Source of the DNA: Catellatospora sp. TT07R-123
GTDB taxonomy: Bacteria; Actinomycetota; Actinomycetes; Mycobacteriales; Micromonosporaceae
DNA length: 64,000 bases
Direction of reading: 5' to 3'
Assembly (NCBI RefSeq): GCF_018327705.1
Contig: NZ_BNEM01000001.1
Span: 1,984,001-2,048,000 of the forward strand
Under the pieces are notes generated by a model. That model searched no databases. It was not told where the DNA came from and saw nothing but the letters and a program-made list of their open reading frames with translations. Made by a program: the position numbers and the translations under genes. Of this stretch, positions 8,263-15,862 are shown one piece after another (position 1 is the stretch's first letter; each line of letters opens with the position of its first letter).

Positions 8263-9995
8263 CGCGCTTCCTCCTCGGTGAGCTGGGACAGCACGATCTC
8301 CCGGTAGGTGACGTTGCTGTGCATGAGTTCGGTGTGCGTGCCGGTCCCCACGACCCTGCCGTCGTCGAGCACGACGATGCGGTCGGCGTCGCGGATGGTG
8401 TTGACCCGCTGGGCCACGATCACCACGGTCGACTCGGCGGTCTCGCGGGCCAGCGCCGAGCGCAGCGCGGCGTCGGTGGCGTAGTCCAGGGCCGAGAACG
8501 AGTCGTCGAACAGGTAGATCTCCGGGCGGGCGACCAGGGCTCGGGCGATGGCCAGGCGCTGGCGCTGGCCGCCGGACACGTTGGTGCCGCCCTGGGCGAT
8601 CGGGGCGTTCAGCTGCTCGGGCATGGCCTCGACGAACTCGCGGGCCTGCGCGGTCTCCAGCGCGTGCCACAGCTCGTCGTCGGTGGCGTCGGCCTTGCCG
8701 TAGCGCAGGTTGCTGGCGACGGTGCCGGAGAACAGGTACGGCTTCTGCGGCACGATCCCGACGGCCCGCGACAGCGTCTGCGGGTGCAGGTCGCGCACGT
8801 CGACGTCGTCGACGAGCACGTTGCCGCCGGTGGCGTCGAACAGCCGCGGCACCAGGTTGAGCAGGGTGGACTTGCCGCTGCCGGTGCTGCCGATGATGGC
8901 GGTGGTCTCGCCGGGCCGGGCGACCAGCTCGATGTCGCGCAGCACCGGCTCCTCGGCCCCGGGGTAGCTGAACTCGACGCCGCGCAGCTCCAGGTGCCCG
9001 CGTACGCCGCGGTCGAGGTCCTTGGGCCAGGCGGGCGGGACGACGCTGGGCTCGGTGCCGAGCACCTCCTCGATGCGCTCGGCGCACACCTCGGCCCGGG
9101 GGATCATGACGAACATGAAGGTGGCCATCATGACCGCCATCAGGATCTGCATGAGGTAGCTGAGGAACGCCGTCAGTGCGCCGACCTGCATGCCGCCGCT
9201 GTCGATGCGGTGCGCGCCGAACCACAGCACCGCGACGGTCGAGATGTTGATGATGAGCATGACCAGCGGGAACATCGAGGCCATCAGCTTGCCGACGGCC
9301 AGCGACACGTTGGTCAGGTCGGTGTTGGCCGCGGCGAAGCGGTCCTGCTCGCGCTTGTCGCGGACGAACGCGCGGATGACCCGGATGCCGGTGATCTGCT
9401 CGCGCATGACCCGGTTGACGCTGTCGATGTTGACCTGCATCATCCGGAACAGCGGCCGCATCCGGACCACGATGGTGCCGATGCCCAGCACCAGGGCCGG
9501 GATGACGGCCAGCAGCAGCCCGGACAGTTGCAGGTCCAGATTGAGCGCCAGGACGATGCCGCCGACCATCATGATCGGCGCGGACACCATCATGGTGAAC
9601 GTCATCAGGGCCAGCATCTGGACCTGCTGCACGTCGTTGGTGGTACGCGTGATCAGCGACGGCGGGCCGAAGTGTCCCACCTCGCGGGCGGAGAAGTCCT
9701 GCACCCGGGCGAAGATCGCGGCCCGGATGTCGCGGCCGAGCGCCATCGACGTCTGCGCGCCGTAGTAGACCGCGCCGATCGAGCAGACGATCTGCACCAG
9801 TGACACGGCCAGCATCAGTGCGCCGATGCGCATGATGTAGCCGGTGTCGCCCTTGATCACGCCGTCGTCGATGATGTCGGCGTTGAGGGTGGGCAGGTAG
9901 AGGGTCGCGGTGGTCTGCACCAGTTGCAGCAGCACCACCAGGGCGATTTGCCGCTTGTACGGCCGCAGGTGGCGGCGTACGAGTCGCATCAGCAT
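8259..9995 (-). CDS. ABC exporter half-transporter, degenerate ATPase subunit
   Basis: A 578-residue exporter half. The membrane domain is at about residues 15-310, followed by an ATPase with Walker A GSTGSGKST and signature NVSGGQRQRL. The residue after Walker B is aspartate rather than glutamate (LFDDSFSALD) and the switch histidine is glutamine (VAQRV). This is the pattern of the degenerate site in asymmetric heterodimers such as TM287/288 and LmrCD. The ATG at 9995 has AAGGAAG upstream and overlaps the TetR stop by 7 nt. With its coupled partner it forms a TetR-controlled efflux operon. Confidence 0.9.
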   Translation of the reverse strand: MLMRLVRRHLRPYKRQIALVVLLQLVQTTATLYLPTLNADIIDDGVIKGDTGYIMRIGALMLAVSLVQIVCSIGAVYYGAQTSMALGRDIRAAIFARVQDFSAREVGHFGPPSLITRTTNDVQQVQMLALMTFTMMVSAPIMMVGGIVLALNLDLQLSGLLLAVIPALVLGIGTIVVRMRPLFRMMQVNIDSVNRVMREQITGIRVIRAFVRDKREQDRFAAANTDLTNVSLAVGKLMASMFPLVMLIINISTVAVLWFGAHRIDSGGMQVGALTAFLSYLMQILMAVMMATFMFVMIPRAEVCAERIEEVLGTEPSVVPPAWPKDLDRGVRGHLELRGVEFSYPGAEEPVLRDIELVARPGETTAIIGSTGSGKSTLLNLVPRLFDATGGNVLVDDVDVRDLHPQTLSRAVGIVPQKPYLFSGTVASNLRYGKADATDDELWHALETAQAREFVEAMPEQLNAPIAQGGTNVSGGQRQRLAIARALVARPEIYLFDDSFSALDYATDAALRSALARETAESTVVIVAQRVNTIRDADRIVVLDDGRVVGTGTHTELMHSNVTYREIVLSQLTEEEAR

Positions 9996-10588
9996 GGGGG
10001 CTCTTCCTTGATTTCGGGATGAAGCACTCCGTCGAGGACCACGCTCACGACCTCCTCGACGGGCAGATTCTCGGTGCGGTTGCTGAACATGATCATGGAG
10101 GTGATCATGGAGGCGACGGTGCCGGCGGGCATCCGCAGCCGGTGCTGATCGGGAGCGATCAGTTCGGCCAGCGCGTCCACCACACGGGGGAACCCGTCGC
10201 GCGAATCCGGCAGGCAGACGCCCGGGGGCAGCCCGCCGGTGCGCATCGCCATCATCAGCGGCATGTTCTCGCGGAACCGCTGGGCCAGGACCTTTACCGC
10301 GGTCTTCAGCCGGAACCGCAGGTCGGGCACGCCGCCCAGCGCCCGCAGCGCCGCGACCGTGGGGGCGTGATCGAAGGCTTGCGTCAGGGCGGCCGCCAGC
10401 AGCGCCGCCTTGTCCGGGAACACCCGGAACAGGGTGCCCTCGGCCACACCTGCGCACTCGGCGATCCGCCGGGTGCTCACATGCAGACCTTCAGCACGCA
10501 GCAAGGGCAGCGTGGCCGCGATGATCGCGGTCCGCCGCTCTTCAGGGGCCAGGGGTGCCACTCGGCGCCGGGGGGAGGCGTCAGTCAC
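9989..10588 (-). CDS. TetR family transcriptional regulator
   Basis: A 199-residue repressor with an N-terminal helix-turn-helix (RIAECAGVAEGTLFRVFPDKAAL region, residues 30-55) and a divergent ligand-binding C-terminus. It is the first gene of the exporter operon and overlaps the next gene, so it probably represses its own operon. The GTG at 10588 was chosen because a TAGCGT -10 box (minus strand, 10601-10596) places the transcription start almost on it, giving a leaderless message. A palindromic operator lies immediately upstream of the -10. Longer alternatives (GTG 10597, ATG 10648) would overlap the promoter. Confidence 0.85.
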   Translation of the reverse strand: MTDASPRRRVAPLAPEERRTAIIAATLPLLRAEGLHVSTRRIAECAGVAEGTLFRVFPDKAALLAAALTQAFDHAPTVAALRALGGVPDLRFRLKTAVKVLAQRFRENMPLMMAMRTGGLPPGVCLPDSRDGFPRVVDALAELIAPDQHRLRMPAGTVASMITSMIMFSNRTENLPVEEVVSVVLDGVLHPEIKEEPPC

Positions 10589-10595
10589 GGCGCAC

Positions 10596-10617
10596 ACGCT
10601 AAATGAGTGAGCACTCA
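10596..10617 (-). promoter_or_regulatory. TetR promoter and operator
   Basis: TGAGTG-AG-CACTCA (10604-10617) is a palindrome with 6-bp arms lying directly upstream of the -10 hexamer TAGCGT (10601-10596, minus strand). Its position between the -35 and -10 regions would allow the regulator to block its own operon. Confidence 0.65.
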
Positions 10618-10657
10618 CTCCGCAACCCAATACCCCCGCCCACCCCACCCCCTTCCA

Positions 10658-10863
10658 CGTTGATCATGAACTTATGGCCGGGTTCGACGGCGTGTCGCCA
10701 CCCCGGCACCGTGATCGATTCGGCAGGTCGGGTTGCCGGGCGGAGCGGCCCGAGAGGATGGTCCCGGACCGGCGCGGGCCGGACCGGCGGCGTTGTCGGT
10801 CGAAACCTGTTGCCGGACAGCGGAAGTCGACCGGAAACGGCGATCTTCGGGCGGAGACCGCGC
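10658..10863 (+). repeat. Composite intergenic repeat, copy 1 (206 bp)
   Basis: Its inverted partner is at 62425-62632. The first 66 nt (10658-10723) match the partner at 64 of 66 positions. A block CGTTGTCGGTC and a 24-nt block at 10826-10849 (GTCGACCGG..ACGGCGATC) also recur in the same order at nearly the same distances. The space from the TetR start to the DoxX stop (about 440 nt) contains this element, a 65-bp family-A hairpin and a terminator, and no credible gene. Confidence 0.85.
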
Positions 10864-10901
10864 CCTGCGGCGGCCCGGGAAGGTGCCGCGGGCGGGTGCC
10901 G

Positions 10902-10966
10902 ATAGACGTTGGCCTATTACGTCGAATAGTCGGGCGGCGGATTCACTTAGATAGGCCAGCGTCTAT
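10902..10966 (-). repeat. 65-bp hairpin element, family A, copy 1
   Basis: Outer arms ATAGACGTTGGCCTAT (10902-10917) and its complement (10951-10966) differ by one transition that keeps a G-U pair. The inner part is less paired. It is read here on the minus strand because the T-tract flank common to the family lies on that side, directly after the DoxX terminator. Other copies: 13933-13998, 29770-29834, 36710-36774 and 61343-61407. Confidence 0.9.
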
Positions 10967-10967
10967 G

Positions 10968-11011
10968 AAAAACGGGGCGGCCGCCCGGCGCAACGGCCGG
11001 GTAGCCGCCCC
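10968..11011 (-). terminator. Intrinsic terminator of doxX
   Basis: On the minus strand GGGGCGGC pairs with GCCGCCCC around an inner CCCGGC/GCCGGG stem and is followed by C, G and five T residues. It starts 16 nt after the DoxX stop and abuts the family-A hairpin. Confidence 0.75.
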
Positions 11012-11027
11012 CAGGGCAGGTGGCGGG

Positions 11028-11453
11028 TCAGGAGGCTGGACGGGCCTCGACCCTGGACCGGCCGAACAGCAGCGCGTCCAGCGACCACGCACCCGGGCCC
11101 AGCACCGCGATCATGAGGAAGCACCAGCAGAAGAGCGCCGCGAGCTCGCCGCCGTTGTTGAGCGGCAGCAGCGAGAGGGGCTGGTGCACCACGAAGTACG
11201 CGTAGGCCATGGAGCCGGAGCAGACCAGCGCGGCGGCCCTGGTGCCCAGGCCCGCCAGGACCAGCAGGCCGCAGATGAACTGGATGAGCGCGGCCCACCA
11301 GTTGGGCCAGGCACCGAACTCCAGCGCCCGGCCGGTGCCGCGGGCACCGCCGAAGACGCCGAACAGGCTCGACGCCCCGTGCAGAGTGAACAGCAGGCCC
11401 ATGACCAGCCGGAACAGCGTGGTGGTCAGTTCGGGCAGACGTCCGACGGACAC
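11028..11453 (-). CDS. DoxX family membrane protein
   Basis: A 141-residue four-helix membrane protein of the DoxX family, with LFRLVMGLLFTLHGASSLFG in helix 1, LIQFICGLLVLAGLGTRAAA in helix 2 and a conserved NNGGELAALFCWCF segment before helix 4. DoxX relatives are linked to redox and thiosulfate or thiol stress responses, but no function is established for this member. GTG at 11453 is preferred because AAGGAG lies 7 nt before it; an ATG seven codons upstream would bury that site. A long palindrome lies just upstream. It is monocistronic, with its own terminator. Confidence 0.85.
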   Translation of the reverse strand: MSVGRLPELTTTLFRLVMGLLFTLHGASSLFGVFGGARGTGRALEFGAWPNWWAALIQFICGLLVLAGLGTRAAALVCSGSMAYAYFVVHQPLSLLPLNNGGELAALFCWCFLMIAVLGPGAWSLDALLFGRSRVEARPAS

Positions 11454-11473
11454 AGCGAAACTCCTTCGTTCCA

Positions 11474-11497
11474 TTCATCACTGCCGATAGTGATGAA
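11474..11497 (-). promoter_or_regulatory. Operator-like palindrome upstream of doxX
   Basis: Perfect 9-bp arms TTCATCACT (11474-11482) and AGTGATGAA (11489-11497) flank a 6-nt centre. It sits 21-44 nt before the DoxX start in a locally AT-rich stretch, as expected for a repressor site. No regulator gene is adjacent. Confidence 0.6.
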
Positions 11498-11691
11498 ATT
11501 CGATGGAATTACGCACGGACCAGGGCGGCGTGTATTGATGAAGTGCGCCGAAACGTTGACTCTGCCCCGAAAACGCGCCGTCGGCTTCGACGGCAGCGCA
11601 GCTACCACCCCGCCCGGGCGGCGCACGTACGCACAGTGTGGAACGCGCGCCGACGCCCGGCATCTTCAAAGATGCTCCACTTATGCCAATT

Positions 11692-13329
11692 TCAGGCGGC
11701 GGTGACCCGGCCCGCCTCCACCGTCAGCAGCCGGTTGGTCCGCACCGCCTGGAGCATCTGCCGGTCGTGCGTCACCAGCAGCAGCGTCCCCCGGTACGAC
11801 TCCAGCGCCGACTCCAGCTGCTCGATCGCCGGCAGGTCCAGGTGGTTGGTGGGCTCGTCGAGGACCAGCAGGTTCACCCCGGCCGCCTGCAGCAGCGCCA
11901 GCGCCGCCCGGGTGCGCTCCCCCGGCGACAGCGTCGCGGCCGGGCGCAGCACGTGCGCGGCGCGCAACCCGAACTTCGCCAGCAGCGTACGGACGTCCGC
12001 CGGGTTCAGCTCCGGCACCTGCGCCCCGAACGCGTCCACCAGCCGCTCGGTGCCCAGGAACCGGTTGCGGGCCTGGTCCACCTCGCCGACCACCACACCC
12101 GGCCCGAGCGCGGCGTGCCCCGACGCCAGCGGCGCCCGGCCCAGCAGCGCCCGCAGCAGGGTCGACTTGCCCGACCCGTTGGGGCCGGTGATCGCCACCC
12201 GGTCGGCCCAGTCGATGCTCAGGTCCACCGGCCCGAGCGTGAACGTGCCCTGCCTGACCACGGCCGCGTTGAGGGTGGCCACCACCGCCCCGGCGCGGGG
12301 CGCGGCGGCGATCTCCATCCGCAGCTGCCATTCCTTGCGGGGCTCCTCGACCTCTTCGAGGCGCTCGATCAGCCGCTCGGTCTGGCGCGCCTTGGCCGCC
12401 TGCTTCTCCGTCGACTCGGTCCGGAAGGCGCGGCCGACCTTGTCGTTGTCCGGCGCCTTGCGGCGGGCGTTCTTGACGCCCTTCTCCATCCAGGAGCGCT
12501 GCTGGCGGGCCCGCGCCTCCAGTCCCGACAGCGTGTCGGCGTACTCCTCGTAGTCGTCGCGGGCGTGCTGGCGGGCGATCTCCCGCTCCTGGAGGTAGGA
12601 CAGGTAGCCGCCGCCGTAGACGCGGACCTGCTGCTGGTGCAGGTCCAGCTCCAGCACCTTGGTGACGACCCGGGTCAGGAACTCGCGGTCGTGGCTGACC
12701 AGCACCATCCCGGCGCGCAACTCGGTGACGAACCGTTCGAGCCGCTCCAGCCCCGCCAGGTCGAGGTCGTTGGTGGGCTCGTCGAGCAGGAAGATGTCAT
12801 ACCGGCTGAGCAGCAGCGACGCCATGCCGGCGCGCGCGGCCTGCCCGCCCGACAGCGACGTCATCGGATGGTCCAGGTCGACGTCCAGGCCCAGCTCCGC
12901 CGCGACCGCATCGGCCCGCTCGGGCAGGTCGGCCCCGCCCAGCGCCAGCCAGCGCTCCAGCGCCTCGTTGTATCGGTCGTCGGCGCCCGCCGCCCCCTCG
13001 GCCAGCGCCTGCGCGGCCGCGTCCAGCTCGTGCTGCGCCGCGCTCACACCCGTACGCCGTTCCAGGAAGGCGCGCACCGACTCCCCCGCCCGGCGCTCGG
13101 GCTCCTGGGGCAGGTGCCCGACGTTGGCCGCGGGCGGGTTGAGCGAGATCGTGCCGGCCTCGGCCGGGGCCAACCCCGCCAGCAGTCGCAACAGCGTGGA
13201 CTTGCCGGCACCGTTGGCCCCGACCAGGCCGATCACGTCACCGGGCGCCACCACCAGGTCGAGATCGCTGAAGAGCACGCGCTCGCCGTGGCCGGCCGAC
13301 AGGCCCCGGGCCACCAGCGTGGCGCTCAC
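11692..13329 (-). CDS. ABC-F family ATPase
   Basis: A 545-residue protein with two ABC ATPase domains and no membrane segments. Walker A motifs are GANGAGKST (about residue 38) and GPNGSGKST (about 370); signatures are SLSGGQ and TLSPGERTRA; Walker B segments are LLDEPTNDLD and LVLDEPTNHLD. Between the domains is a charged linker rich in Arg and Lys (about residues 225-300). ABC-F proteins act on the ribosome, either in translation control or in protection against peptidyl-transferase antibiotics. The linker is moderately long, and which role applies cannot be decided from sequence. The start is GTG with a poor ribosome-binding site. Confidence 0.9.
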   Translation of the reverse strand: MSATLVARGLSAGHGERVLFSDLDLVVAPGDVIGLVGANGAGKSTLLRLLAGLAPAEAGTISLNPPAANVGHLPQEPERRAGESVRAFLERRTGVSAAQHELDAAAQALAEGAAGADDRYNEALERWLALGGADLPERADAVAAELGLDVDLDHPMTSLSGGQAARAGMASLLLSRYDIFLLDEPTNDLDLAGLERLERFVTELRAGMVLVSHDREFLTRVVTKVLELDLHQQQVRVYGGGYLSYLQEREIARQHARDDYEEYADTLSGLEARARQQRSWMEKGVKNARRKAPDNDKVGRAFRTESTEKQAAKARQTERLIERLEEVEEPRKEWQLRMEIAAAPRAGAVVATLNAAVVRQGTFTLGPVDLSIDWADRVAITGPNGSGKSTLLRALLGRAPLASGHAALGPGVVVGEVDQARNRFLGTERLVDAFGAQVPELNPADVRTLLAKFGLRAAHVLRPAATLSPGERTRAALALLQAAGVNLLVLDEPTNHLDLPAIEQLESALESYRGTLLLVTHDRQMLQAVRTNRLLTVEAGRVTAA

Positions 13330-13388
13330 CGGGCACCGCTGTCGTCGAAGGTCACGCCCGGCAGCCTATCCGGCCCCGGATCGGAGCC

Positions 13389-13817
13389 TCAGCGGCTGGG
13401 CGGGGCTTCGCTGATCTCGGCCAGCGCCGAGCGCGGGTCCCGGTCGGCGGCCAGGTCGCCCAGCGACACGATGCCCACGGCGTGCCCGTCGGCGGTCACC
13501 GGCAGGCGGCGCAGCGCGTGCTCGCGCATGAGCTCCACCGCCGCCGACACCGGTTCGTCGGCCCCGACCATGACCAGGCGGTCGCTGAGGATGTCGCGCA
13601 GGTGTACGGCACCGGGCTCGCGTCCCGCCGCCATGCCCCGCACCACGATGTCGCGGTCGGTGACGATGCCCTCCAGGCGGCCGTCGCCGTCGAGGACGAG
13701 CACGTCGCCGATGTCGCGCCGAGCCATCTGCTCGGCCGCCTCGGTCAGGCTCGCCGTGTCCGGCAGGCAGACGGGGTTGGCGGTCATGATGTCGCGAACC
13801 AGCTGTTCTGTGGTCAC
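13389..13817 (-). CDS. CBS-domain-pair protein
   Basis: A 142-residue protein consisting of two CBS motifs (VRDIMTANPVCL...DIGDVLVLDGDGRLEGIVTDRDI and HALRRLPVTADGHAVGIVSLGDLA). It belongs to the same type as the protein at 5774-6160, with a nucleotide-binding pair and no effector domain. GTG at 13817 has GAGGGGG 6 nt upstream. Proteins of this kind in actinomycetes often accompany dormancy or stress genes; here the divergent neighbour is a hemerythrin-type protein. Confidence 0.85.
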   Translation of the reverse strand: MTTEQLVRDIMTANPVCLPDTASLTEAAEQMARRDIGDVLVLDGDGRLEGIVTDRDIVVRGMAAGREPGAVHLRDILSDRLVMVGADEPVSAAVELMREHALRRLPVTADGHAVGIVSLGDLAADRDPRSALAEISEAPPSR

Positions 13818-13932
13818 GTTGCACCCCCTCGGGATGGGTTGGCATAAATGGTCACCTTTGCTCTTCCCACTCCGTACCCCGGCAAACCTCCGCTTTCCGC
13901 CGACTCGCCCAGCTTCGCCCCACCCGTTTCAC

Positions 13933-13998
13933 ATCGACGCCCGGCCTATCTAGAGGACTATTTTCCGGAATCCGTCCTCTAGATAGGCCAGCGTCGAT
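13933..13998 (-). repeat. 65-bp hairpin element, family A, copy 2 (with 1-bp insertion)
   Basis: Arms at 13933-13958 and 13974-13998 pair over 25 bp apart from one inserted base in the left arm, so this copy is 66 bp. A degenerate extra arm follows at 14010-14029 with the same core (GGCCAGGCGTCGAT). The interval 13818-14172 (355 nt) between the CBS gene and the divergent hemerythrin-like gene holds only these repeats and the two promoters. Unlike the other copies it is not behind a gene end. Confidence 0.9.
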
Positions 13999-14172
13999 AA
14001 GAAACCGCAGATGGGCCAGGCGTCGATCAAGAGCGGAGGCGGGGCGAGGCGGCGTCAGCGGCGAAACCGGATGCGGGTGGCGCGGCGTGGGCGCAGTTCC
14101 CGGTTCAGGCCCGTGGGCTGGGCGATTACACCAGGATGGGGAAGGACGCCCGACAGGAGAAAGGCAAGCGCC

Positions 14173-15102
14173 ATGGTTGAACACGGCAAGAGCGGCGACG
14201 CCCCGTCCGGTGCCAGCCGCCGCACCACCACCGCCCACGCCGAGACGGGCGCGGCGGACATGCCCGGCGACATCGCCACGATGACCGTGACCGAGCTGCG
14301 CGGCTGGCTCAAGGACCACGGCGTCACCGGCACGTCCGGCATGCGCAAGGAGCAGCTGGTCTCCACGGTCAAGACGATGCGCTCAGACCAGGCCACCGCC
14401 ACCGGCAGCAGCATCCCGACCGGCAAGAAGAGCGCCGCGGGCGGCACCGCGACCGTCCCGGGAGCCAAGAAGAGCACCACCGGTCACGCCAGGACCACCG
14501 AGGCCAAGGCCACCATCAGCACCCCGAGCAACGGGGCGGCGTCGGCGCACACCGCGCGGTCGGCGCAGATCGACGTGCCGGAGCGGGCGATCGAGCACGA
14601 AGACGTCATCGACGTGCTGCTGGCCCACCATGAGCAGATCAAGGCGCTGTTCGCGCTGGTCAACAAGGCGGGCGCGACGCACCGGCAGGAGACGTTCCAG
14701 CAGCTCGTACGGCTGATCGCGATCCACGAGACGATCGAGCAGCAGCTGGTGCACCCGATGTCCCAGCGCCGCCTGCCCGACGGACCGGACCTGGTCGAGT
14801 CGCGGGTGCAGGAGGAGGAGCAGGCCACCGAGGACCTGTCCGAGCTCTATGAGATGGGTGTCGACCACCCGGAGTTCGAGGCGCGCCTGGGCGAGCTGCG
14901 CGACGCGGTGATCGAGCACGCCGAGCTGGAGGAGGACGAGGAGTTCGGCCTGCTGCGCGAGGCCGTGCCGCGCGAGCAGCTGGCCAGCCTGGCGTCGGCC
15001 GCCCGCGCCGCCGAGCGGATCGCCCCGGCCAGCGCCGCCCAGGGCCCGCCGACCGCCATCGCCGAGCGGGTGCGCGACGCGCTGCGCGAGGCGCTGCGCT
15101 GA
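14173..15102 (+). CDS. SAP/Rho-N-like plus hemerythrin-like HHE protein
   Basis: A 309-residue protein. Residues 35-75 (TVTELRGWLKDHGVTG...KEQLVSTVKTM) resemble the SAP or Rho N-terminal nucleic-acid-binding helix pair. Residues 75-130 are a low-complexity Ala/Thr/Lys linker. Residues 140-270 form a hemerythrin HHE domain with the ligand-like residues LLAHHEQI, AIHETIEQQ and VIEHAELEEDEEFG. HHE proteins bind a di-iron centre that senses oxygen, NO or iron. The combination with a DNA-binding-type helix pair suggests nucleoid or DNA association, which is an inference. ATG at 14173 follows AGGAGAAAGG. A strong terminator hairpin follows the stop. Confidence 0.75.
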   Translation: MVEHGKSGDAPSGASRRTTTAHAETGAADMPGDIATMTVTELRGWLKDHGVTGTSGMRKEQLVSTVKTMRSDQATATGSSIPTGKKSAAGGTATVPGAKKSTTGHARTTEAKATISTPSNGAASAHTARSAQIDVPERAIEHEDVIDVLLAHHEQIKALFALVNKAGATHRQETFQQLVRLIAIHETIEQQLVHPMSQRRLPDGPDLVESRVQEEEQATEDLSELYEMGVDHPEFEARLGELRDAVIEHAELEEDEEFGLLREAVPREQLASLASAARAAERIAPASAAQGPPTAIAERVRDALREALR

Positions 15103-15112
15103 TCCGGCCGCA

Positions 15113-15154
15113 GCAGCGGGCGCCCGCCGTCGGCGACGGCCGGGCGCCCGCTGC
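15113..15154 (+). terminator. Terminator hairpin
   Basis: A perfect 14-bp stem (GCAGCGGGCGCCCG) with a 14-nt loop begins 11 nt after the HHE gene stop. It has no T-tract. Confidence 0.7.
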
Positions 15155-15279
15155 CGTACGGCCGCCGACGTTCGGCCCGGCCCCGGGCGCCCGCCGACGT
15201 TTGGCCCGGCCGGGGTTGCGGGAACGGGTAGGACGGAGCATTCCGCGTCGCGGGTGCCCGTGCCGGAGGGGGAACGGCC

Positions 15280-15810
15280 GTGAAGATCATGCGACGGATG
15301 TACCTGCTGGTAGCCGCGCTCGCGCTGGCGGTGGTGGGCGCGCAGGCGCCCGCCTCGGCGGCGGTGCAGCAGGACCAGGACTGGCTGAATTCGATGCACC
15401 AGGTGAACCTGACCGAGATCGCGCTCGGCGCGATGGCCGCCAACAACGCGGAGTCGCCGCTGGTCAAGAAGACCGCCGCCGACTTCGCCAGCGGCCACCA
15501 GGCGCTGGACGACGAGTTGAAGCAGGTCGCGCAGCAGCTCAAGGTGACGCTGCCGGACAAGCCGAACGAACAGCAGCAGCTGGCGATCCAGAAGCTGGGC
15601 ATGCTGAACGGGGCCGCGTTCGACCAGCTGTGGTTCGCGACCAACGTGGCCGGTCACCAGCAGGCGCTGCAGGCCGCGCAGAACGAGGTCAAGTCGGGTC
15701 AGCACCCGCAGGCGGTGGCCCTGGCCAACAAGGCCGTCGAGGCGATCTCGACGCACATCGCGGAGCTGAAGCAGATCGCGCCGCAGCTAGGGCTGCCCGT
15801 GCCCCAGTGA
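15280..15810 (+). CDS. Secreted DUF4142 protein
   Basis: A 176-residue exported protein with a signal peptide (charged MKIMRR, a hydrophobic core and an APASA cleavage region near residue 28). The mature part is an all-alpha, ferritin-like DUF4142 domain with the family pattern NLTEIALGAMAANNAESPLV...FASGHQALDDEL. DUF4142 proteins are related to haemerythrin/ferritin four-helix bundles but usually lack a clear metal site. The upstream neighbour also carries a four-helix HHE fold, so the pair could share a stress role; this is inference. GGAGGGGG precedes the GTG. Confidence 0.85.
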   Translation: MKIMRRMYLLVAALALAVVGAQAPASAAVQQDQDWLNSMHQVNLTEIALGAMAANNAESPLVKKTAADFASGHQALDDELKQVAQQLKVTLPDKPNEQQQLAIQKLGMLNGAAFDQLWFATNVAGHQQALQAAQNEVKSGQHPQAVALANKAVEAISTHIAELKQIAPQLGLPVPQ

Positions 15811-15820
15811 GCAGCAGGCC

Positions 15821-15848
15821 GGCGGCCGGACCGCGTGGTCCGGCCGCC
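15821..15848. terminator. Bidirectional terminator
   Basis: A perfect 12-bp stem (GGCGGCCGGACC) with a 4-nt loop lies between the convergent DUF4142 and gnd stops. Confidence 0.8.
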
Positions 15849-15862
15849 GGGTGCTGCCGTGC

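Noticed and set aside
10902..10966. Family-A hairpin as an ordinary Rho-independent terminator
   Set aside because: The T-tract precedes the hairpin instead of following it, and two copies already have a separate terminator in front. It may still affect 3' ends.
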